Positions 55,065 through 63,336 of a stretch of 64,000 nt of DNA are shown piece after piece. This DNA comes from Gemmataceae bacterium (GTDB lineage: Bacteria; Planctomycetota; Planctomycetia; Gemmatales; Gemmataceae), in the NCBI GenBank assembly GCA_019636445.1, contig JAHBXO010000002.1, positions 124,001 through 188,000 of the forward strand, written 5' to 3'. The stretch's first letter is position 1. Each line of letters begins with the position of its first letter. The notes under the pieces are model-generated. The model was not told the origin of the DNA. It saw only the letters and a program-made list of their open reading frames with translations, and did not search any database. Position numbers and translations under genes: made by a program.

Positions 55065-55796
55065 CTAACGTCGTTCGTTCCAATCCTTCGCGCGGTATTT
55101 CTCCCGTTCGATCCGCCGCGCGAGAGTCGTTTCCTCCTCTGTCCAGTTTCCGGACTCGAAGCGCCAACCGAGCTGGCGCGACAACTCGTCCAGGAATCCC
55201 GTTTTCATTTCCTCGGCGTCGATGGTCCGACCCGAGTCCGCGATTCCTGGCAACTCCGGCGTGAACGGGCTGCGCGTCAGCAGGATTGTGCCGTGCTGGA
55301 GGATCGCGCCGCGCAGTTTCCGCTGGGCGCTGCCGACGACTTTGCTTCCAGCCACGACAAGGTCGCCCGGCGTGTGGTGAAGGAAGCAAAGGAACTCGCC
55401 GAGTTTCTGCTCTTCGCCGCAGACGACCGAACGGGCCGGGACGCCCATGCGCTTCAGGTAGTCCCGCAAGGCATAATGAACGCGGCAGATCCAGTTCTCC
55501 CCCTTCGGCACTATCGCCGCGGCGGCCGGGATCGCGACGGAATAGGTCAGTTCGTGCGGCGCGTGGTGCAGGATGCCGGCGCCGCCGGAGGCGCGCCGTA
55601 CCCACGCGTGCGGCGTGCGATCGCCCCGGTCGGCGGACGCCTGGAAGTAGCCAAGGCTCCAGGTCGGTTCGCTCCACTGGTAGAAGCGGAACGCCGCGGC
55701 ACCGCGCTCGGCCGCCGATTCGAGCAGCGCCTCGTCGCGCGCCATCTGTTCCGGGCCGGACGCGACAAGATCGGGAAGCCGGCGGATGGAAAGCAT
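55065..55796 (-). CDS. Lipoate/octanoyl-protein transferase family protein
   Basis: 243 residues of the BPL/LplA/LipM fold. WVRRASGGAGILHHAPHE (residues 65-82) is the substrate loop, and DLVVAGSKVVGSAQRK (145-160) includes the conserved Lys152. Cys137 (FLCFLHH) lies where LipM octanoyltransferases have their catalytic Cys, so octanoyl transfer is slightly favoured over ATP-dependent ligation. The stop codon is formed by the last base of the MITE plus its flanking TA. Confidence 0.78.
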   Translation of the reverse strand: MLSIRRLPDLVASGPEQMARDEALLESAAERGAAAFRFYQWSEPTWSLGYFQASADRGDRTPHAWVRRASGGAGILHHAPHELTYSVAIPAAAAIVPKGENWICRVHYALRDYLKRMGVPARSVVCGEEQKLGEFLCFLHHTPGDLVVAGSKVVGSAQRKLRGAILQHGTILLTRSPFTPELPGIADSGRTIDAEEMKTGFLDELSRQLGWRFESGNWTEEETTLARRIEREKYRAKDWNERR

Positions 55797-55859
55797 TCGG
55801 GGGAAGTCTCCGGCGGGTTGGGGTTAGAATAGAAAGACCATACCGACCGGAGGCCGGCG

Positions 55860-56477
55860 ATGGGTGAAGATGTGATCGTTTCCCCGGACACGAAGCGGGC
55901 GGAGCGGATTCCGCCACGGCAGGCGCGCACGGTGAAGTGGCCGATCCTGCATGCCGGGGAGGTGCCGCCGTTCGACCCGCGCACGTGGACCTTCTCGATC
56001 TTTCCCTCGCCGCTCGTCGAGCCTGTCACCTCGTTCACGTGGGACGAATTCACGAAACTCCCGCGCACCCGCGTCTTCGCGGACATGCACTGCGTCACCC
56101 GCTGGAGCAAGTTGGACAATTTCTGGGAAGGCGTGGCCACCAAGGAATTGTTGAAGCACGCGACACCGTCGCCGGAAGCGAAGTTCGTGATGGTCCACTG
56201 CGAGTACGGGTTCAGCACGAACCTGCCGATCGCCGATTTCTTCGATGACGACTGCCTCTTCGCGCTGAAACACGACGGCCGGGATCTCACGCCCGACCAC
56301 GGCTACCCCGTGCGGCTGGTCGTGCCGAAGCTCTACGCCTGGAAGAGCGCCAAGTGGGTCCGCGGCATCGAGTTCATGACCGAGGACCGTCCCGGCTTCT
56401 GGGAACGCTGGGAAAACGGCGGCTACCACATGCGCGGCGACCCGTGGGTGGAGGAGCGATTTCGGGACCACGAATAA
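55860..56477 (+). CDS. Molybdopterin-dependent oxidoreductase, sulfite oxidase fold
   Basis: 205 residues, a single SUOX-type Mo domain of the YedY/YuiH kind. The molybdenum-ligating Cys is probably Cys78 in RVFADMHCVTRWS. Other family parts: VHCEYGFSTNLPIADF, HGYPVRLVVPKLYAWKSAKWVRGIEF and GFWERWENGGYHMRGDPW. No signal peptide or haem domain is present, so a cytoplasmic role is likely. Its last codons and stop (DHE-TAA) lie inside the left repeat of the GxxExxY cassette. Confidence 0.85.
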   Translation: MGEDVIVSPDTKRAERIPPRQARTVKWPILHAGEVPPFDPRTWTFSIFPSPLVEPVTSFTWDEFTKLPRTRVFADMHCVTRWSKLDNFWEGVATKELLKHATPSPEAKFVMVHCEYGFSTNLPIADFFDDDCLFALKHDGRDLTPDHGYPVRLVVPKLYAWKSAKWVRGIEFMTEDRPGFWERWENGGYHMRGDPWVEERFRDHE

Positions 56478-56949
56478 CACGAATAATACGAATGAAAACC
56501 AAGAATAGGATTTGTCAGCGGACGATGCGTTCGGATTCCAACTTTCGTTGCGTTCCGAAATTCACGAGGAGGCCAAGACGGAAACCCGTCGCCTTGAGAT
56601 AATTGTGGACCTGTGCTCGGTGTTCGTCGGCGATCTCTCGGACGGCCTTGATTTCCAGGATGATCTTGTCGAAGCAGACAAAATCGGGCTGATAACGCTT
56701 CTTGAGCGAGTGGCCTTTGTAGCTCATGGGCAATTCCGCGAATGACATGTAAGGAATCCCGATCAACCCGAATTCAATCTCCAAGCACTCGTGATAAACG
56801 GCCTCGAGAAAGCCGCATCCTTTCTCGTTGTAGACTTCAAAGCAGGCCCCCATGACGCGATACGACTCATCCTTCAAGAGGATCTCGGCCATTAGGAATC
56901 CCTTTTGATATTCCTCGTATTCGTGTGATTCGTCTTATTCGTGGTTCCC
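56464..56949. repeat. Inverted repeats flanking a GxxExxY gene
   Basis: The left repeat (56464-56494) is built from CACGAATAAY words and the right one (56916-56949) from their reverse complement. The right repeat read backwards matches the left apart from a few bases. They enclose the GxxExxY gene with little spare DNA, like a cassette. The left repeat supplies the stop of the upstream gene and the right ends 10 bp before the selB ATG. Confidence 0.75.
56515..56892 (-). CDS. GxxExxY protein (PD-(D/E)XK-related)
   Basis: 125 residues, the family length. The name-giving motif GCGFLEAVYHECLEIE is at residues 25-40. YQPDFVCFDKIILEIKAV is the PD...ExK-like core with Asp and Glu-x-Lys. The family (PF13366-like) is related to nucleases, but its activity is not established. 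It lies opposite its neighbours, between the flanking inverted repeats. Confidence 0.85.
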   Translation of the reverse strand: MAEILLKDESYRVMGACFEVYNEKGCGFLEAVYHECLEIEFGLIGIPYMSFAELPMSYKGHSLKKRYQPDFVCFDKIILEIKAVREIADEHRAQVHNYLKATGFRLGLLVNFGTQRKLESERIVR

Positions 56950-56959
56950 AGGTTTTCCC

Positions 56960-58891
56960 ATGGCACCCTGCGACCTGATCCTCGGCACGGCCGGGCACAT
57001 CGACCACGGTAAGACCACGCTCGTCAAGGCGCTCACCGGCATCGACTGCGACCGGCTCCCGGAAGAGAAGCAGCGCGGCATCACCATCGATCTCGGATTC
57101 GCCCACCTCGACCTCGGCGACGTGCGACTCGGCATCGTCGACGTGCCCGGCCACGAGCGATTCATCCGCAACATGCTCGCCGGCGCGGCCGGGATCGACC
57201 TCGCCATGCTCGTCGTCGCCGCGGACGACTCCGTCATGCCGCAGACGCGAGAACACCTGGAGATCCTGCAGCTGCTGGGCATTCCCCACGGGGTGATCGC
57301 GCTGGCCAAATCCGATCTGGTCGATGACACCACGCGGGAGGTCGTCGAGCTGGAAATCCGCGAACTTGTGAAGGGGACGTTTCTCGAGGGCGCGCCGATC
57401 GTGCCCGTCTCCGCGACGACCGGTCGGGGAATCGAGGAATTGAAGAACGCCCTGCGATCCCTCGCTCGCGATGCGGCGACGCGGGACGATGGCGGTTGGT
57501 TCCGAATGGCCATCGATCGCGCGTTCGTCCTGCAAGGCCACGGTACGATCGTGACCGGTTCGGTCTCGTCCGGCACGATCAATGTGGGCGATGAGATCGA
57601 ATGGCATCGGGGCGACGGGACGTCCGAACGGGTCCGCGCGCGGTCACTGAGCAACCACGGGCGCCCCGTGGAGCGGTTGGTGCGCGGCCAGCGCGGCGCC
57701 ATCAACCTCCCAGGCGTGCCCCACGACGCGATTCGGCGCGGTCAGGAGTTGGCCCGGCCGGGGTTTTTGAAACCGTCCAAGGTGCTGACGGTCCGGCTGC
57801 GAGCATTGGCGGATGCCGGGCGATCCATCAAACACCGCTTGCCGGTGCGCGTCCATCTCGGCACGGCGGAAACCATGGCCACGGTTTCGCTGCTCGACGC
57901 CGATCAGGTCGATCCGGCCCGTTCGGCGCTTGCGCAGTTGTTTCTGGAGGACCCCGTCACGGCGACGTGGGGCCAGCCCTTCGTCGTGCGCGACTCCTCG
58001 GCCGAGCGGACGCTCGGCGGGGGCACGGTCTTGCAGCCGATCGCGGTGAAACTTCGCCGGCGGCACCTCGACTCGCTCGTCCGCGTGGAGCAACTCGCGG
58101 CCGACGATCCGGCGGAGCGGATGCTCGCCGCCGCCTGGTTCGCCGGTACGCACGGTGTAAACGCCGAGGACCTGGTTCGCGGCGCGGGGATGACCGCGAA
58201 CGCCGCGGAGGCCCGGATACCGGAGGCGATCCGGAATGGTTCCCTCGTGGAACTTGTGCTGGCGGCAAACCGTCGCGTGTTCGTCCATGCCGCGCGCGTG
58301 GACGAACTGGAAGGTGCGATGCTGGCCACGATGACCCGGCTGCACGAACAGTTCCCGTTGCTGACGACGCTCGACCGGCAAAAGGTGCTGGCGCAACTGG
58401 ATTATGTCGGAGACGAAGCGATCCTTCATGCCATTGCGGAGCGGTTGATCGTCCGGAAACGGGCGGTGGGAGACTCACGGCGGATCGCCCGCGCGGACTT
58501 CAAGCCGAAGCTCAGCGTGAACCAGCGGAAGCTCAAGGACGCGATCGTGGAGGCGCACGCCGCCGCCGGGTTTACGCCGCCGGAACCGGCCGCATTCGCG
58601 AACCGCGCGGGCGGAAACGCCAAGTCGCTGACGGAGATCTACGATGTGGCCGTGGCCGAGGGATTCCTCGTGAAGATCGCGCCGGACTTGTACCTGCATG
58701 CCGACGCCGAAACGGAAATGCGGCGTCGGGTGCGGGAGCGACTGGCACAGCCGCCCGGCGCGACGGTCGCCGAAATCCGGGATTTGCTGGGCACGACACG
58801 GAAGTATGCCGTACCGCTGTGCGAATACCTGGATCGGATCGGTGTGACGAAACGGGTTGGCGATTCGCGCGAATTGGTCCGGGATTCATGA
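56960..58891 (+). CDS. selB: Selenocysteine-specific elongation factor SelB
   Basis: 643 residues. G domain: [13 protein letters not shown] (9-21), [42 protein letters not shown] and AKSDL. EF-Tu-like domains follow, then four winged-helix domains at the C-terminus that bind the SECIS hairpin. Carries Sec-tRNA to UGA codons with SECIS. selA, selD and selC are not in the window. Ends 2 bp before a hairpin shared with the RRM gene. Confidence 0.95.
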   Translation: MAPCDLILGTAGHIDHGKTTLVKALTGIDCDRLPEEKQRGITIDLGFAHLDLGDVRLGIVDVPGHERFIRNMLAGAAGIDLAMLVVAADDSVMPQTREHLEILQLLGIPHGVIALAKSDLVDDTTREVVELEIRELVKGTFLEGAPIVPVSATTGRGIEELKNALRSLARDAATRDDGGWFRMAIDRAFVLQGHGTIVTGSVSSGTINVGDEIEWHRGDGTSERVRARSLSNHGRPVERLVRGQRGAINLPGVPHDAIRRGQELARPGFLKPSKVLTVRLRALADAGRSIKHRLPVRVHLGTAETMATVSLLDADQVDPARSALAQLFLEDPVTATWGQPFVVRDSSAERTLGGGTVLQPIAVKLRRRHLDSLVRVEQLAADDPAERMLAAAWFAGTHGVNAEDLVRGAGMTANAAEARIPEAIRNGSLVELVLAANRRVFVHAARVDELEGAMLATMTRLHEQFPLLTTLDRQKVLAQLDYVGDEAILHAIAERLIVRKRAVGDSRRIARADFKPKLSVNQRKLKDAIVEAHAAAGFTPPEPAAFANRAGGNAKSLTEIYDVAVAEGFLVKIAPDLYLHADAETEMRRRVRERLAQPPGATVAEIRDLLGTTRKYAVPLCEYLDRIGVTKRVGDSRELVRDS

Positions 58892-58893
58892 AC

Positions 58894-58917
58894 GACCCGG
58901 CCGGAATCGGCCGGGTC
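58894..58917. terminator. Bidirectional terminator
   Basis: GACCCGGCCG pairs exactly with CGGCCGGGTC around GAAT, between the convergent selB and RRM genes. Confidence 0.85.
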
Positions 58918-58927
58918 TGCGGGTGTG

Positions 58928-59383
58928 TTAGTACCCACCTCCACCGTAGCCGCCGCCGCTACCGCCGCGACGACCACCGCCGTAGCCCCCACCCCCGCCG
59001 CCATAGCCACCACCACCTCCGCCGCCACCGCCGTAGCCGCCGCCGCCGTAGCCACCACCGCCGCCACGGCGTCCACCGCCGCCGCCGTAGCCGCCACCAC
59101 CGCCGCCACCGCCATAGCCACCGCCACCCCGCGGGCGTTCTTCACGCGGCTTGGCTTCATTCACCGTCAGGCGCCGGCCCTGGAAATCCGCGCCGTTCAT
59201 CGCCTGGATCGCCGCCTCGTGACCGTCACTCATCTCCACGAAGCCGAAGCCTCGCGAGCGACCGGTTTCCCGATCCTGGATCACTTGCGCCTTCACGACC
59301 GTTCCGAACTGGCCGAAGGCTTGCGCCAAATCGTCGTCCGTCGTCGAGAAAGGCAGATTGCCAACGTAGAGATTCACCGCCAT
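58928..59383 (-). CDS. Gly-rich RRM RNA-binding protein
   Basis: 151 residues from the ATG at 59383. A single RRM (1-80): RNP2 NLYVGNLPF and RNP1 RSRGFGFVEM, with aromatic residues in place. A Gly/Tyr/Arg tail (85-151) of GGGGYGG units follows. It binds single-stranded RNA, and the group is often cold-induced. The open frame upstream to 59626 lacks protein-like sequence and is rejected. The long untranslated region 59384-59736 could be its leader. Confidence 0.92.
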   Translation of the reverse strand: MAVNLYVGNLPFSTTDDDLAQAFGQFGTVVKAQVIQDRETGRSRGFGFVEMSDGHEAAIQAMNGADFQGRRLTVNEAKPREERPRGGGGYGGGGGGGGYGGGGGRRGGGGGYGGGGYGGGGGGGGGYGGGGGGYGGGRRGGSGGGYGGGGY

Positions 59384-59736
59384 GACAGAACCCTTGCTGA
59401 ATCGGGCCAACCAACGGTCGGCCGCGAATACGACCAACTCCGCTCGCCGTCGCACGACGGAAACGGGGTCGGGCCATCGAACGGAGCGCTGGTACTCCTC
59501 CGCGAACCGGCGGTGATGCGTTCCGAAACGGAGTTCGATCGTCGCACGGACTTTCGCCGAAAGGGGCCACTGGCTGGACTTGTGCGGAACACCGAGATGG
59601 GAGAGCCACCGAAGCGAATCCGCCAACGCGAAGCCAAACGGGTCAACGCTACCTCATCGTCCCGAACCTGCCATGCGGGGCCACCCCGCATGATAATGCG
59701 AGTATAATCGGACCGTTTGAAAAAGATAGCCGAAAT
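59384..59736. other. Non-coding interval; probable long 5' leader of the RRM gene
   Basis: 353 bp between the start of the RRM gene and the stop of the ATP-grasp gene, both on the minus strand. No credible ORF on either strand. A long leader is usual for cold-shock RNA-binding proteins. No conserved cold-shock box could be named. Confidence 0.4.
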
Positions 59737-60621
59737 TCAGGTTTTCTCCGCCGTGACGGTACCATCCGAACCAAAGGTGATTCGCCCGGGATTCCATCGG
59801 AGCGGCGGCCTCGATTCGCCGCGCGCGATCGCGATCGCCCGTTCGGACAAATTCTCCGCGCAGAGCGCACGAAGCCCGATGTAGGACGTCGTCAATCGGG
59901 GATTGATTTCGATCGCGAAATCGCCGGCGTCGCCGAGCACGAGGTCCACTCCCACGTAGCCCAGCAACCCGGGCACGACATCGACCGCGCGTCGGCCGAT
60001 CGCCACGGCGCGCTTCGCGAGCGGGTCCGGGATCGGTAGCGAACCGCCGCGATACTGGAACCGGCCATCGTTGCTCAACTCCTGAAAGCACGGAACCAGA
60101 GGGACGGTCTGTCGGGGTCCGACGAGGAAGGCCACGCTCACCGGCTGGCCGGGGACGAAATCCTGGAGCACGAAGGAATCGGTCCGCTGTTCCTCGGGAA
60201 CGGCCTCGCTCTCGCACAGAAAGACGGTGTCGCAGGAACCGGCACCGTCGCGCGGCTTCAGAACCGAGGGTCGCGGGGCGCGAACGCCTGTAGCCGCCGA
60301 TCGTGTCGCGGGCGTCGGCACGCCATGACGGTTCCAGTGCTCGGCCAGTCGGAGCTTATCGGCGGTCAGGGCGAGGGCGTCGGCCCGCGGCGCGAGGACC
60401 GGGCACGACCGACGGAAAAACGAGACCCGTTCTTCGAGGATGCCCCCGGTCTCCGGCGCGATCACGAACGCCAGGTCGGTGTTCGATTCGACCACCTCGC
60501 AGCCGGGGATTGCGCGAAGATCGGCCGCGAGGGCGTCGCGCATCGCACGGCCCTCGCGGTACATCGAACTTCCGTCGTCGGGTCCGGACGCCGTGAGGTG
60601 TTCGTAGACGAGGATGCGCAT
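59737..60621 (-). CDS. ATP-grasp ligase, MfnD/COG1821-like
   Basis: 294 residues from the ATG that overlaps the rpe stop. ATP-grasp marks: SVLKPRDGAGSCDTVFL, FVLQDFVPGQPVSVAFL and the metal-binding DFAIEINPRLTTSYIGL. The opening RILVYEHLTASG, EGRAM and LAFVIAPETGGIL lines up with tyramine-L-glutamate ligase (MfnD) of the methanofuran pathway, whose homologues occur in planctomycetes with H4MPT-linked C1 genes. Other amide ligases of the group remain possible. Confidence 0.7.
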   Translation of the reverse strand: MRILVYEHLTASGPDDGSSMYREGRAMRDALAADLRAIPGCEVVESNTDLAFVIAPETGGILEERVSFFRRSCPVLAPRADALALTADKLRLAEHWNRHGVPTPATRSAATGVRAPRPSVLKPRDGAGSCDTVFLCESEAVPEEQRTDSFVLQDFVPGQPVSVAFLVGPRQTVPLVPCFQELSNDGRFQYRGGSLPIPDPLAKRAVAIGRRAVDVVPGLLGYVGVDLVLGDAGDFAIEINPRLTTSYIGLRALCAENLSERAIAIARGESRPPLRWNPGRITFGSDGTVTAEKT

Positions 60622-61289
60622 CAGGCCGCGGCCTTCGTCGCCAGTTCGAGGAGGTGCCTGGTCGCCGCGGTCGGTCCGTCCTTGCTGCCGAAGATGGCCG
60701 TGCCCGCAACGAAGACATCGGCCCCCGCGGCCGACGCCACGCCGATCGTCTTCGCGTCGATGCCGCCGTCGACTTCCAATTCGCACTTCGGGTTCAGTTC
60801 GCGGATCCACTTCCGCACCTGTCGGATGCGGGCGGTGCTTTCCGGGATGTACGCCTGCCCGCCGAAGCCGGGGAAGACGGTCATGCACAGCACGAGATCG
60901 ATGTCCGCGATGTACGGCTCCACCTTCGCGATGTTGAAGTCGGGGTTGAACGCGAGACCGACCTTCTTGCCCTGCGATCGGATATGCTGGATCATCTCCG
61001 TCGGATCGGGTTCGACTTCCAGATGGAAAATGAACGAATCCGCGCCGGCCTTGATGAATCCGTTGAGAAACTTCGCCGGTTCCTCCACCATCAGGTGCAC
61101 TTCCAGCGGCATCGCCGTCACGGGGCGCAGCCCCTTGCAGACGATCGACCCCATGCTCAGGTTCGGCACGAAGTGGCCGTCCATCACATCGACGTGCACG
61201 CGGTCCGCGCCGCCGGCTTCCGCGAGTTTCACGACCTCGCCGAGCTTCGAGAAGTCGGCCGCCAATATGGACGGGGCTATCGCGGGCAT
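60621..61289 (-). CDS. rpe: Ribulose-phosphate 3-epimerase
   Basis: 222 residues from the ATG at 61289. TIM barrel with APSILAADFSKLGEVV (4-19), VHVDVMDGHFVPN (metal-binding His and Asp), EVHLMVEEP, CMTVFPGFGGQAYI and VDGGIDAKT. Interconverts ribulose-5-P and xylulose-5-P. Its stop overlaps the ATG of the ATP-grasp gene (TGATG), so the two are coupled. Confidence 0.96.
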   Translation of the reverse strand: MPAIAPSILAADFSKLGEVVKLAEAGGADRVHVDVMDGHFVPNLSMGSIVCKGLRPVTAMPLEVHLMVEEPAKFLNGFIKAGADSFIFHLEVEPDPTEMIQHIRSQGKKVGLAFNPDFNIAKVEPYIADIDLVLCMTVFPGFGGQAYIPESTARIRQVRKWIRELNPKCELEVDGGIDAKTIGVASAAGADVFVAGTAIFGSKDGPTAATRHLLELATKAAA

Positions 61290-61330
61290 CCTGTCGCACC
61301 TCCGGGGTTGCTGACAGGATATGAACTCCC

Positions 61331-62401
61331 TCATTTCGCGTCGGCATTGAGGAACACTTCCACCTGCTGCCCGACGAACAGCGCCGAATCGACGGCCTCG
61401 ATGCGGTAAATGACCTGCAAGACCCGCGTGTCCACCCGCTCCACGCTCGACCCGGTCAGCGACTTCTTCGGCACCACATAAGGCTCGACCCGAACGAACG
61501 CGATCGGGAACTTCACCTCCGGATTGCCACGCGGCTGGGCGAAGCCGGGCAGGTTCGGACGGAACCGGCCAATATCGTTCTCGTCGATATCCACGCGCAC
61601 GTGCAGCTTGCCCACATGGCCCAGCACGATCGACGGCTGGCCGGGGGCCGTGGCCACGAATTCCCCGGGCCGCACGTTGACCTGCAGGACCTGATACACC
61701 GTCGTATCGTCCGCCGACGACCAGTTCAAACGCGGGGCCTGCACCGTCAATCGACCGAGTTCGGTCTCGGTCTGCTCCAGTTGGCTCCGGGCCTGCTTCA
61801 CGGCCGCCTGGGCGACGAGCTTGTCGAACTTCCACGCCCCGGCCTCCATCAGCGCGAGATCGGCTTGCGCCTTCTCGAGTTGGGCGCGGGCGATCGCGAC
61901 GCCGGCCTCGCGCCGCGTCAGTTCGTCTTCGGATGCCGCCGCGCCAAGCTTCTGAAGACGCGCCAGTTGCTTCTCCTGATCCGCCAGGCCCGCCTGCATT
62001 TCCGCGACGCGGGCGCGCAGCGGTGGGAGTTCTTCGGTCCGCGGCGTCCCGTTGAGCTTATCGAGAGCGGATTGGGCGCTCTCGAGCACGGCACGGCGGA
62101 CGGCCAACTCGGCTTTCAGTTGTCGATCGTCGAGCCGGAACAACGGTTGGCCGGGGCGAACGCCGTCGCCGACCTTCACGAGCGTGCGCTCGACGATGCC
62201 GGGCACATGCGTACCGATGGAAATATTTTCCGTCTCCGGCTCCACGATCCCGGAGCCGGCGAGTTGCTTGGCGAACGGGGACTTCGCCGGTTCGACCGGC
62301 GGCACCGCCGGCGGCGCCTTCTGTTGAGCCGCGGTCATCTGCCGGACGGCGAACGCGAAGGCGATCGCGCCGAGGATCGGAAGGAGATATCGCGTCAGCA
62401 T
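61331..62401 (-). CDS. ABC exporter membrane-fusion (HlyD/DevB-like) protein
   Basis: 356 residues from the ATG at 62401; a GTG at 62413 that overlaps the ATPase stop would add four residues. An N-terminal membrane anchor (1-20), a biotinyl-lipoyl half (GTHVPGIVERTLVKVGDGVRPG), a long coiled coil (about 80-205) and a beta-barrel domain follow. It bridges the inner-membrane permease and the outer membrane in DevBCA-type exporters. Third gene of the set. Confidence 0.88.
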   Translation of the reverse strand: MLTRYLLPILGAIAFAFAVRQMTAAQQKAPPAVPPVEPAKSPFAKQLAGSGIVEPETENISIGTHVPGIVERTLVKVGDGVRPGQPLFRLDDRQLKAELAVRRAVLESAQSALDKLNGTPRTEELPPLRARVAEMQAGLADQEKQLARLQKLGAAASEDELTRREAGVAIARAQLEKAQADLALMEAGAWKFDKLVAQAAVKQARSQLEQTETELGRLTVQAPRLNWSSADDTTVYQVLQVNVRPGEFVATAPGQPSIVLGHVGKLHVRVDIDENDIGRFRPNLPGFAQPRGNPEVKFPIAFVRVEPYVVPKKSLTGSSVERVDTRVLQVIYRIEAVDSALFVGQQVEVFLNADAK

Positions 62402-62409
62402 GATTGACC

Positions 62410-63147
62410 TCACTCGTGCGGGCGTTGGCCCTTGCCGAGCAATTCCACCACTTTCCCGTCGGCCATCGAAACGATCCGATCGCCGAAGTCGTACACGCGG
62501 CTATCGTGCGTCACCACGATCACGGCCCGGTCCGGTTGCACGGCCACCTGTCGAATCAGATCCATCACCGTGCGCCCCGAAGCCGCATCGAGCGCCGCAG
62601 TCGGTTCGTCGCACACGAGAAGGCGCGGCTCGTGAACGAGCGCCCGCGCGATCGCGACCCGCTGCTGTTGACCGCCGGACAACTGCGACGGATACGATTT
62701 CAGGCGCGATCCAAGGCCGACGGACGCCAGGAGGTCCGATGCCTTTTCGATCGCCTTCGGGCGGCTCCAACCCGCGATCAACAGCGGAACGCTGGCGTTC
62801 TCTACCGCCGTCAGCGCCGGCAGCAGGTTGTACTGTTGAAACACGAATCCGATATTCGCTCCGCGGAAGCGGACCTTACGGTTCCCGCCCATCCGCGTGA
62901 GATTGTGTTCAAGAACCGACACTTCACCAGCGGATGCGTCGAGCAGTCCCGCGACGATGGAAATCAATGTCGTCTTGCCGCAACCGGAGGGGCCGACCAG
63001 CAGCACCAGTTCCCCGTACGGCAGGTCGAGCGAGACGGTATCGATTGCGGTCACTTTCGTGTCGCCCGTACCGAACACCTTCGAAACGCCGCGGAGTTGA
63101 ATCGCGGCGCCGCGGGTCGTTGGGTGTTGTTGCATTGTCGTCGTCAT
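62410..63147 (-). CDS. ABC exporter ATP-binding subunit (DevA/LolD-like)
   Basis: 245 residues from the ATG at 63147. Walker A VGPSGCGKTT (51-60), Q-loop FVFQQYNLLPALTAVENA, signature LSGGQQQRVAIARAL, Walker B LLVCDEPTAALD, and the H-loop VIVVTHD. It energises FtsX-type permeases. The open frame continues upstream through the MITE, but that part has no family sequence. It is separated from the permease gene by that MITE. Confidence 0.94.
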   Translation of the reverse strand: MTTTMQQHPTTRGAAIQLRGVSKVFGTGDTKVTAIDTVSLDLPYGELVLLVGPSGCGKTTLISIVAGLLDASAGEVSVLEHNLTRMGGNRKVRFRGANIGFVFQQYNLLPALTAVENASVPLLIAGWSRPKAIEKASDLLASVGLGSRLKSYPSQLSGGQQQRVAIARALVHEPRLLVCDEPTAALDAASGRTVMDLIRQVAVQPDRAVIVVTHDSRVYDFGDRIVSMADGKVVELLGKGQRPHE

Positions 63148-63194
63148 CGCCAAGCTCCCGCGCTCTGCTGCGCAAAACCTCCGCGTCGCTGCTA

Positions 63195-63330
63195 GAGCGG
63201 TTCCCGAGTCGGTGTAGCCTATTCGGGTTAGCCCGACGCGCCAGCGAGGGCGTGGGCGCTCGCCCTCGCTGGCGCGTCGGGCTAACGATCCCCCCGATCC
63301 ACTTCCGCTACACCCACTTGGGAACCGCAC
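63195..63330. mobile_element. MITE-like element copy 2, intact
   Basis: 136 bp, flanked by TA (63193-63194 and 63331-63332). The ends are inverted repeats of about 25 bp with three mismatches and the core GCGGTTCCC. Central hairpin arms at 63227-63250 and 63263-63286 are 24 bp perfect, identical to those of copy 1, with a 12-nt loop. It lies between the permease and ATPase genes of the exporter. Confidence 0.88.
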
Positions 63331-63336
63331 TAAACA

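Larger units (their letters stand above)
53967..55065. mobile_element. MITE-like element copy 1, disrupted by an IS
   Basis: Starts GATCGGTTCCCAAG and ends CTCGGGAACCGCTC; the ends are near inverted repeats of ~25 bp and each is flanked by TA (53965-53966 and 55066-55067), as expected for an IS630/Tc1-related TA duplication. The central hairpin arms are 54033-54056 and 55010-55033 (24 bp, perfect). The IS (54065-54991) sits in the loop. The inner left part contains a 26-bp tandem duplication (53995-54020 and 54021-54046). A second, intact copy lies at 63195-63330. Confidence 0.85.

Noticed and set aside
58928..59160. Gly-rich tail of the RRM gene as a non-coding repeat
   Set aside because: The repeats keep the reading frame and encode a usual RGG/GGY tail of RRM proteins.
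59384..59736. Small gene in the gap before the RRM gene
   Set aside because: Open frames here are shadows with Arg/Ser-rich random-like sequence and no ribosome-binding site.
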